Part shown: positions 39,701 to 50,755 of the stretch, piece after piece
Numbering within the stretch: position 1 is the stretch's first letter
How the letters are laid out: every line of letters starts with the position of its first letter
From: Nautilus pompilius
Lineage: Eukaryota > Mollusca > Cephalopoda > Nautilida > Nautilidae
Assembly: GCA_018389105.1 (NCBI GenBank)
Contig: JACATO010000680.1
Coordinates: 1,432,001 to 1,496,000, forward strand
DNA length: 64,000 nucleotides
Reading direction: 5' to 3'
Position numbers and translations under genes: made by a program
The notes under the pieces: model-generated
What the model was told of the DNA's origin: nothing
The model's database searches: none
The model's input: the letters and a program-made list of their open reading frames with translations, nothing else

Positions 39701-42700
39701 GTGTTCTTTTTGCTGTTCTTCTTCTTCTTCTTTATTATTATTATTATTATTTTTGTTTTTTTTTTCACCAAACCCTTAGAGCCTCTTAAATATTGCCACA
39801 TTTTACTAAAAACCACAGACTTATATATTATCTGAATATTTGTTCTTTTTAACCCAAGCTATAGACTGACTCATAAACCACAAATCAACTGCTGACTACT
39901 CTCAAGCATTTGGGATGGTCTCACCTTTCAAAGTCTGGACAGGCCAGTTTGACACAAGATGTAGGTTCAGAACACTGTCATTCACTGTTTTTGTCACCAC
40001 AGAAAAGATTAATTCTTATTATTCATAATAATATACATTATCTAAGAACAGATGTCTCTGTGACAAAGCAAGAAAAATAGAAAAGGTTCCAATTAAAGGG
40101 AATTAATTATAAGATACACAAAATGACAAGTACACATACTGCTTTTATTTTTTTTAAAATAAACAACAAATAGACTTATTAAAGAATTTTTCAAGCATTG
40201 AAAATTTCCTTTTTATTATATAAGAGAACTAACTGATTGTGTCTCATTTTTAAACAGTCAAGCATTAAGTATTAGCCATGTGGGCTATCAGAAGTTATGG
40301 CTCCAGGACTAATGTTAATTTTTAACTCTGTATGTACTTATATATATCATTTGAGCATACAACAAAGCAAATGCTGGGTGATCATAAAGTTACTTACTGC
40401 AGTTGGTTGCTTATAACTTTGAAACTATAAAAGAACATTAACAGAAGAGCATGGGGATGGGGGTATGAGGAATGGATTCCCTCGAGTTTGTAGATTTTGC
40501 CACTGGAGAACACCACTTATGCTGGGATGTCACTTTATCCCACCCTCTGTATATAAGCCTACAGAGTTGTCAGATGTGCCATTTTGCCAGCAGAAATGCT
40601 TCAAACAGCCTCTCCTCAAAACTGCAGATTTCTAAAGCAATGAATGCAAAGGGCGGGCAGCTTTACATGCCTTTCATCATGACAAAGATGTCTGTCAAAG
40701 CCCATGTAGCCCCAAAAGCCTTGTGGAATATCATCCATAAATTTGACGAAACAATCTGTGGCTAATACACCATGATCCAAACATCCACCAACACCTAGGG
40801 AAGTTGTAGAAATTCAACAAGTGCCATCAGAAGTCAGATAAGGCAGTTGCCATGAAGGTTCCAGGACTACCCCAGTAAATTGTGTGGAAGGTGATGCACA
40901 AAAACACTAAAGCTGTTGCCATACAAGATGTGAAGACTGCAGGAACTGCTGGAGTGGTTGAAATGACTGCAATGAGTTTTCAGAAAAAAACTAAACTGGA
41001 CATGTTCTGAGTTGATACAGCAGCTCAGTAGAACATGGAAATTATAAGCTGTCTGATTCTTTCACTGATAACCAGACTGTGGTATTGGTTAAACTGCAGA
41101 CAGAAATATAATTTGAGAGTTCAAATAAAGTCCTTCATCACTGAAAAAAGGGAAGGAAAAAGAATAACAAAAAAAATGTTACTGATTGTTGTTATATAGA
41201 TTCTTAAAGCTCTGTTCAAGTAGTATAATTAATAACACACAGCACTGCTGGTGATTAAGGTTAGGATAACGGTTGGTCTAGTTTTACCATACAGCTGAGG
41301 TACTGTCCTGTTTCTGTTCTTCCAAGAACCTGTCAGATTTGCTTAATGGTAGAAAAAGTGACAGACTTCAATAAACTTTAGAAGTTTAGAGTGGTGATGT
41401 AAAGTTAAAAAAAAACAGAAAGAAGTAAATAATCTGTAGATTAATGCTTTGAGGATTTTTTTTCTTTTTTTTTAAATCCTTTGAGTACGCTGAATATTTG
41501 TGGGCAGTGGATACTGATCCTGGTGAAGTCATTACGTAAATACATCATTGTACTTTCCAGATGGTTAATTTACTGTTTTGTGCCAGTGGCAAGTTTACTG
41601 GTGCCTCATCACCAAAAAAAAAAAAAAAATAGAAAGCAAAGCAAAGATGATTTATTTCCATAAATTAATACAAAAATCAAAAATCCACAAAATTTTATTC
41701 TGATGAAAATGCATGAGATTCTGAACAGAGGTTAAGTTTTTTTTCCTTCAATGAAACCATTACTGAGGTGCACATTTAAAAAAAAAGGAAAAAGAGGAGA
41801 AAAAGCTTCAGTAAATTGTTCTCACTCTTCCAATTGCCGATGGATGTTTTCTGTAGAACCATCCCCGGCCTGGGCTGTTTCTAATCTTTATTCTCTTAAC
41901 TTGCGCACACTGTTGTTGTGTTGTATTTAACGTACAGGCAGTGTACCAGAAGTTTTCAAATGTATAAAAATCTTTCCAATTCTGTAGTAAATCATTGTAC
42001 AGCAAACCATCCAAACTTGCCAGCTCACATACTTCTAGGATCCTTTTTTAAAAGCATTTAAAAGTCTTTAAATTGCAGATTAACCTGCTGCCAGATTATC
42101 CATATAAAAGTTTTACTTGTAGACTTCAGTTAGATAGATTTCAACTGTTATTGTTTTCAGTTTGTAACTAAATGATTATCTATGCTTGTACTTCATATCT
42201 CTAAGCTCAGAATGTTGGGGTAAACCTACAAATGAAATCTCAGCAACAACAGTAGTCATTATATAGGGAATTGGCTTATTATATATAAAATATACTTACC
42301 AGGCAGATGGGCTGTGTCTTTAATTTGGTCCACTGAATCTTAATATAAATTTTAAAAAAACAACGTTACTATAAAGTTCCAATAAAACTTATAACAATAG
42401 TGTAATAGACAGACTGTTTTATGTAGATCAGAACAGAAACTGGTACTTTTACTACCATATTATATGACTTCATCTCTTAGCAGTACATTGTATCAAGAAG
42501 TAAATTTCTTTAGTCCATCCAAGCTGTTGCTTCACACCTCATCCCCACTAGCATCCCACTGTGACATGTCCTTAAGACTTCATTTGTCTGGACAGGAGAA
42601 AACAAAGATTACCAAGCAGAATTCTGGTTCTTAGCTATATTATTACTCCTGGTCCATAGCATTTGTCTGCCTAAATCCTGGATACAGAGGCAACAATCAA

Positions 42701-45700
42701 TTAAAAAATAGTGAAACAATGAAACAAGAGATAACCAGTCAGTCTAACAGTTTAAGATATCCAAAGTTTCAGCAAGGTTAGAAAGCTGCTAAGAATGGAA
42801 TAATAATGAAAAACAACCCACCCAAAATAAAAATTCAAACATTATGTCAGTTTTCCAACCTATGAAAGTGAAAATAAAGAGAATTCAACATAACAAATCA
42901 TGTCTTTTTTGTCAGTTTGTTTAGAAAACAGCTTTCTTATTTTTTTAAACAAATGTTTCTGTCAATTACATCACTGTGAAGTAATTTCAAATTTAAAAAA
43001 AAAAATACTGAGGTCCTAAACCACTGTCCAACTATCCTGAAGACACAGGCAAATTCATGTTTAATAATAATAATAAAATAAAAACAAACTTTTTGGCAGA
43101 TCTCGTTGGTATGCCAACAAGAGTCTCTCTTGTTCTGACCAGACAGCCCCACAGCATGACCAAGTAATGCAGGGATCCTTTAAGATGTTGTCCAAACAAA
43201 GTATACTGTCCTTGCTACCTAACCTGGAGAATTTAAATGATCTCACCGCCAGAACAGCTATCTATCCATCATTTCACACTCTAATTTACATATGTCACTT
43301 TCACCTCCAAGCTGTCCTTTTTGCTAGTTTTTTCTGCAACATTAAACAGTTAAAGCTGCTCCATTCCTCTGATTAACAAATGCTGCCTTACAGCATACTT
43401 TCCGCCTCAGTGATTCTCTACTGCCAGGGCTCTATGCAGGCTACTCAATTATTTTCCAGTTCATTAAACACAAACTCAGGCTACTGTAGTAGTGCTAGCA
43501 AATTCCTAACAATTTACCCATTTAAAGAGTCCTTCAACATTCTTTTTTTTTTTTCAGATAGTATAATACCTTGCCCATTTAGAGAAAGCCACTGTTTTCA
43601 TTGAGACTAATTTCCATCAAGGATCAAGGAAAAACTGGCTGTGTTACTAATTACTCAACATCTGGTAATTTTTTACTATAATAAACAGATAAATATTTAC
43701 CAAGGTAAGTGTAGTAACCATATTAGTTATTGGTATTACAATAGAATTATAAGTTTTACTAGTTTCTTCTGGTGAGTTTATATGTTATTACTCAGCTTCC
43801 AATTAAGCATCCTTTACCGTCACTGAGTAGCTAGCCAGCTGCCCTTGCACAGTAACTTTTCCCCAACATTTATAACAGTAAACTTATGTAATTTTTCAAT
43901 TTAAAACTATCAAGAACCATTATAAAAAAAAAAAAATGTTGCTGAAGAAAACACAGTTTTATTAGCTAAATCTATTAAGTCAGTCCATTTAATCTATTTC
44001 AAATTATCTTTCTTTCTTTGCAAAACCCTGTCCTGGCTTTAAGGTCTTGAGGATATTTTTTAGAAGTGAGCCAGAAGGGGAAGGTGTGGGACATCAACCT
44101 TGGTAACCAAGTTACCGGGGTACAGTTGGGAACACTTGCACTTAAGCCAGTCAAGAATTATCTTCGCAACTTCTACCACAAGTACCAGGAAAATCGCTAC
44201 TACCGTCCTGTTTAGCTGTGAAAGAAAACCAGAATACCCAGAAGAAACCCATGCAGATGGACTGGCACAGAAACCATGCTGCAAGAGTTTGCCAAACTCA
44301 TGACAGGAAATGAACCCAGGCTTTCATCCACATCTCAGTTATACAAATTTACTGCAATGCCCACTAATACTAAAAGTCTTCTAAAAAAATCACCAGTAAA
44401 AGGTTGGAAATGATCTAAAAGTGATATGAAAAAGGGGGATAAATATGTATACAAACAAAAATAATCACAATTAATTCTCGGATGTTTACTGCTGAACCCT
44501 TTTAATCTCATTGAAAGCTAAAACAAAGGAGCAATGAATTTTCACTATTTGAAAACCAAATAAATATTGATTAACCATGTAAAATATATACACTTATCAC
44601 ATTAAAAGTATTAAAATAATTTAACAAATATCAAAAAGAAAAATTAAAATTCAGATACAACTGAAAACATACACAGTGCTGTCATTAGAAGAAATCTATT
44701 TCAAAGTTTTCTTTTTATGGATTTGTGATTAAAAAAAAAAAAATACTTTGCAGATAATCTAAAATATTTTGTGCACTAAAATCTTTTGGTAAATTAATAA
44801 ATTAATTTTTTTATTTCCTTTTAATTATTGCTTTAAAGGTGTAGAGAAAGAAAACAGTGACTGTTGAAGATGTAATAGGTGGATGGGCACAAAGCTCTTT
44901 AACCCTTAAACAGTGGCCATCGTCACATGAGAGTTTAATTTTTCTTGCCTTTCTTTAAATTCCAAACTAATTTAAGGTAACAATAGGGGCCTATGGAGAT
45001 TACTGCCATCACCCAGCAAGTGCAAGAAAATTTTCTGGTCCTCAGTATCCCGTTAATAATCATGGATGATGCACGTCCATCAACCTCTCAGGGTGATATT
45101 CTCACCTGGTGTGAAACATACACTAAACCCGTGTAAAGTTTTTTTTTTAAAATATTGAATGATCTAAGTGATGAGAAGGAATACTCACCATCAGATACAT
45201 TATCTGGTGGGGAAAGTGAAAAAGAATATCAAGTGAAAGGTCTTAATTGACTCGGGGAGACCACGAGGAGGGGCCCCCTCCGACCCACATGTTCAGCCTC
45301 TGTATGAATGTGTGGTAATGGTTTCATGCCAACTTCGCCTGTTTTCGATAGAGGTAAACAAACAGACCAGACCTCCAAACTAGGCACAAGTACTTAATTT
45401 CCATGGAAAACCACAGGCATGTCAAGCTGGAAACATCACATCACAAAGCTGCTAAATAAGTGCCACATTTGCTCTAATTGCTGCACAAGCAATTAATGGA
45501 ACCAGCAAAAATCTACACACAACAAAAAAAATGCAAAAGAAAAACACAAAGCAATTTTACTCCGTTTCTTTGTTGGTGACGCAAAAGAAGAAAAGTTCAC
45601 GCAACACAGGATATATCAAAGTTGATCTATCTAGGGAGAAATAATTACGAATCAATTGCACTTGATTTTACTCAGTTTTATCACTTGATCTCACTACTTT

Positions 45701-48700
45701 TTAATATGAATTTTGTCCTTACTCTTCATCCTTGACATTGCACCCAGTCACTTCTTGCAATGCAGCTGACATTTTCAATGCTGCGACATAAATCCTAAAA
45801 ACTCTAATTCACATTACACAACATGTCATCTTCTGTGCCATCTAGAGCATTAGATATTCCCATGGAGGCAAGAAATTTCATGCAGACTTCACCCACTGAA
45901 GGAAGAGGCTTTCTCACATGCTATCCATTTACCATCTGAATGTTCCATTTTTCTTAAACTGTTTGCTTGAATAGCCACCCAGAATTATTGAATGCAGTCA
46001 CCATGCGCACAGTTACTCACTGTCTTATTTTCACCTCAGTTCCGAGCACCTTATATAAGTCCCGAAAAAGAAGTTTCCATTGAGTGTGGCAACCACAGGT
46101 ATCACAGCCAGTAGAAAACACTACCATCATTCAGCCAACCATTTGGGCTTATTTTGACAAACTCCTACAGGAATCAACTAAGCAGAGAGTTCTCATTTCC
46201 CTTTAAAAGCAACAAGAAGAAAAGAGTTTTTGTCCACTGGCTATTATGCTGAGCACGACTGTCACTTTGTCTTTTTCATGCCAAGTTATTTTGATTAAGA
46301 CTATTTACTCCCTGGGGTGGTGCATAGTCACTGTTATAATAATAATAATAGATAGCTATCACATCCATTTTTCCAATATTGGCAATGAAGAACTCAAGGG
46401 GTTGTCACACACTAATAATATATCAGTAGAATGTTTACACCTTTACCTAAAAATTTTTTAGCATCTTACATTAGCAAAATCACCTGGCAGTTACAAAAAA
46501 AATCTTCATTTTAGATTATTATACCAAAAAAAAATATGTAATTTTTTTGCAAAAAGCAATAGTATGATCTATTTATTAATGACCTCATAGGAAAAATTTT
46601 CCATCAGGATGTCATAGGTGGTACACTTTTAAGAATAATTAAAGAAGATGGAATGATTACTAGCCTTTTTAAAACAGTTATTCTTTACATCTATTTACAT
46701 AATGTGATTTCAGCAGTTTTTGTCAGCTGGCTGGTTATTTCGTGGCTTTCCCATCATCATCATATATTTATCTCTGAAAGACTACTATTTTCCTGGTAAC
46801 CCATCCACACATTGCCTGCCTATTATTTTTATCCACTACTTCTGTAAAATCATTTCCTGAAGATAACAAATCAAGCGCATGCTGAATTTATAATATATTG
46901 ATGAAAATAATGACAAATGCATAAGTAAATAAAACCAACATTTATCTTTTCTAAGCATTATGCTAAATGAGGAAGGGTTGTAAACAAGATCTTTCAATAG
47001 TTGTCTTAAATATTTAAAGACATATTGCCATCAGATCAAGAAAGTCATTAGAAAACATGTAGCAATCAATGACCTACACATTTCTCCAAAGGCTATAAGA
47101 GTAATAAATTAAATCTGCCCATTTGAAATTTTGTAAATTCAGAACATTTGTTTTACTTCCTTATAGCTATGATGAGACAACTCCCCCCCCTCCATCACAA
47201 TATTAAACTAAATATCTCATCACCCACATATGTACCACTGTTTCTCTGTCAAGATTCTGCCTGTTGGTGTGCTCAAACTTCAAATTTAAAAAAAAAAAAA
47301 ATCATACCCTTTAAAAATGCAACTAGGTTATGTTGGCTATGATATATTAAACATCAGTAACACATGAAAACTGGTAGAAATGGAGTTTAGTACCTAGTAC
47401 AACCTCTTGCTATGGTAAATAGATAACGAAGTCTATGGTACATGGATTTGATTGGATCATGTCATGGCTACAGGGTTTTTGTTCCATTTTTTCTAATGCT
47501 ATGGAAAACTGCTAACAAGTTTGTGGTATGAAAAGATTACACTCTAGCTCATCCCAAACCTGCTTGATAGGGTTGAGATCAGATGACGGAAACAGTCATT
47601 CAAGGATGTTGAACTTGATCTGCAGAGAAATCTTGCATCATCCATGTTGTGCAGTGATTAACGAGGGCATTGTCTTGCTAGAATGTCAGATGCATGCTAC
47701 ATAAGAAAAAAGGAGAACTGGGCTAAAGATATTTGGCTAACTGTTCAGTGTTCAAGGCATACATGCCACAATACTGCTACCACCAAATTCGTTAACTTGA
47801 CTGATCCAATAATTCATTCATGCAGGAGCAGATATCAGTAAACCTAGACCCTGCCAGCAGCAAACATAGTAAACAATAAACTAAATCATGATTTGTCTGA
47901 GAAAACATTACTTCAAATCCTTGATGTGCAACAATCCCATTGCATGACCTCCTTTCTACACTTAATATTGTCAGGTCTCAACCTTAATAGTGATCATAGG
48001 TTCCCACCATCACTACTGCTGTTGTAGTGAATCTGTAAAAGATGTAAATGTCCCTGACACCTTGACACTGTGTCATACATGGGTTCACCAGACTTAACTA
48101 GAATTGCTTATAGCTTTATGATCATCCAACCTGTGAAGACTCTTATCTGTCATACCTAGGACACAATCTATACAGAACCTTGATACCTTGTGGTCATCTT
48201 CTGAAACATTTATTCACACATCTTTCCATGTGCCATACTCTGCTCATCTGAAGACATCATCAAATCTCATTAAATTCATGTAAAATGCTAACACAAGCAA
48301 CAGAAAAAATATAATTACATTGGTATCATTTATTTCTTGGAAAAAGGTATTGCATTTTTAAAATAATTATATTAGCTTATTTTAGGAAAAATTACAAAAT
48401 GCATCAGATTTTTAAAGGAATAACATGAATAACATTCAGTCTATTTGATATTTTCATTTTATTAAATGTAATAAAACTGAATATTTTATTAACAATTTGA
48501 TATAATTGATTAGTTTTCAAATTTACTTGCATCAATAAACCAGCTAATAAGATAAGAATTAGTGCATAATGAATAACAATATAGCAAGGATTTATTTGTT
48601 GTTTTTTTTAATGTGCAACTCTAAAAGGTAAGATATAGAAAATAACAAAAATGGAAATGCACAGACAGGTAGAGGAAATGAGAACAGACGTCAAAATCAG

Positions 48701-50705
48701 GGGTAAAGAACATGTCTAGATCCAATTATTAGCCTTACAAGTTTGATCCTGAAGTTGACTACATCCAAAATGCTTCTCATGCTTTTTAGGTATAAATTAG
48801 GTGTCTGACTACTTTTCATAGATATATTACATATATTGGAAAGCATTCAGAACTGGATGCATTAATGGAATATTAACAAGTCTTGTTTAATATCTGGCAA
48901 TGTTAAAAAAACATTTCTACATCCACAGCAAGCAGATCTCTGATCAACAGAGCTTTAACCTGACTCACTTTTTCTTCCAACCTCACCTGTAGTTGTAAGC
49001 TTTAAAACAAAACTATCAGCAAAAACAATAAGCTAAAACTTAAAATAATTATAAAACAAAAATAACGAGAAGGGAAAACCCAAAGTATATCACTTCACAA
49101 AAGTCCATCATTGAGCTGACTTTCTCTCCCAGTCAGATATTCATCACACATTCTTTGCAATCCTTGCAAAATGTCAGGATTACCACTACCATGGTTATAA
49201 ACTAGCTACACAAAATCCTTCAATCACATTTCAATTTAAATTTAAAGACACTACATACCATAGAACAACAAAAAAAAATTCTAACTGGCCTGGTATATTT
49301 TTTAAAACAAATAATATATATATATTGCTGAAAACATCTGAGTTAGATCATAGGAAATACACAATGTTACAAAATTGCTGTTTAGTGAATATATGGAAGA
49401 CATCAACATGAGCCAAATACAGTAAGTTAACTGTTAGATGCTTTGAAAATATTATTTCTTTTGGTTCATTATTCAATATTAAAAATTTAATTAAATTAAA
49501 TTAATTTTATAATCCAAGTTTTAACAAATTAGATAGTCCTACTACTTTTAAGCTTACAGAAACTGTGAAACTATCACATTAATGAAATATTAGATAAATG
49601 GAATAAACAGACCATTGTTTTAGGCTCTTATAGATAACTTGTTTCAGTTACTGCCCATTAATTCTTTTATCTATCAACTCCAAGATGTCACTAACTGCTA
49701 TAAGATGTAGTGATTACCATACTAATAAGAGTGCTAAATCTACATCATCTTAAAGTAAACAAAGAGTGAATTTAGCACATTTGCATAGATAAGGATTAAG
49801 CTATTCTAATTTGGTAGCTATCCTTATAATTTCATTTAAAAAAACAGTAATAAGATAAAGAGGAGAGAAGTAGGAATGCAGACCAAAAAAATTAATGGGA
49901 AGTTTTATGCTAAAAATAATTTAAGGCACTTTCTTTGAAAAATTTCTCCAAGTTATAGCTGTTAGTCACAGCCTGAATCTTTGCTTATTTTGGATGGTTG
50001 GCAACTTTTAATTAACTCCTCATCATTAAATCATCCAATAACTTGTGTTCTTCATGTTTTTCTTCTACAAATGCAATTAATTTTTATTAATTGAACAGCC
50101 ATCCTCATAGCAAATATTCCCACTGATAATATATTTATCTGTTGCTTCTTCCATAGCATGTCACTAGTGATGACTATACCACACAGCCAAATGTGAAAGC
50201 CACTAGATATTGCAGAAATTTATCTTTTGTAATAGTCTATGATTCAAAATTTCTTTAATAAAAGTAGGAGTGTTCTTGAATGGATCAATTAGATAGACTA
50301 CAAAACAAAAGAGAACAATATACATACCACACACAAGTCTTTTGTTTGCTTTTTTTTTATCACAAGAAATTCTGTACCATCATTCGTTGTCCATAATACC
50401 CTAGCTACTTTTTATTGAGCTTTGATAACTCTACTCACCATATGCTAGCTGGAAAACACTCCACAAATACAATAATAAAGTATCTCTCTTATGCATTTAC
50501 AAACAGTTAACTTGATGCAAACAGAGAACTCCAGTTATTGCAATCAAGTATTCTGTGCACCTGGCACACTGCCCATTTTTTCAGAAAAAGACAATTTAAT
50601 ATGATGACATTATTTATGCTCCAGTTTTTCTCAAGATTTTGATATTTGTTTCTAGTCTAGACACCATCACAATAAATGTACAGCAGCAGGTAACCATTAC
50701 AGGTT

Positions 50706-50755
<50 letters not shown>

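Larger units (their letters stand above)
35186..42299 (-). other. BLTP3 intron 3
   Basis: This 7.1 kb intron contains a hAT relic (about 37100-38745) and a possible transposon fragment around 40470-41060. Long A runs lie at 38851-38869 and 41612-41628, and a CTT/TTA/T tract at 39717-39765. The rest is AT-rich. Confidence 0.7.

Noticed and set aside
45411-46200. Minus-strand Cys/His words near 46.05-46.10 kb as a zinc-finger exon
   Set aside because: The frame is closed by stops within about 25 codons, and no splice sites make it extend BLTP3, which is already complete across intron 2 in phase.
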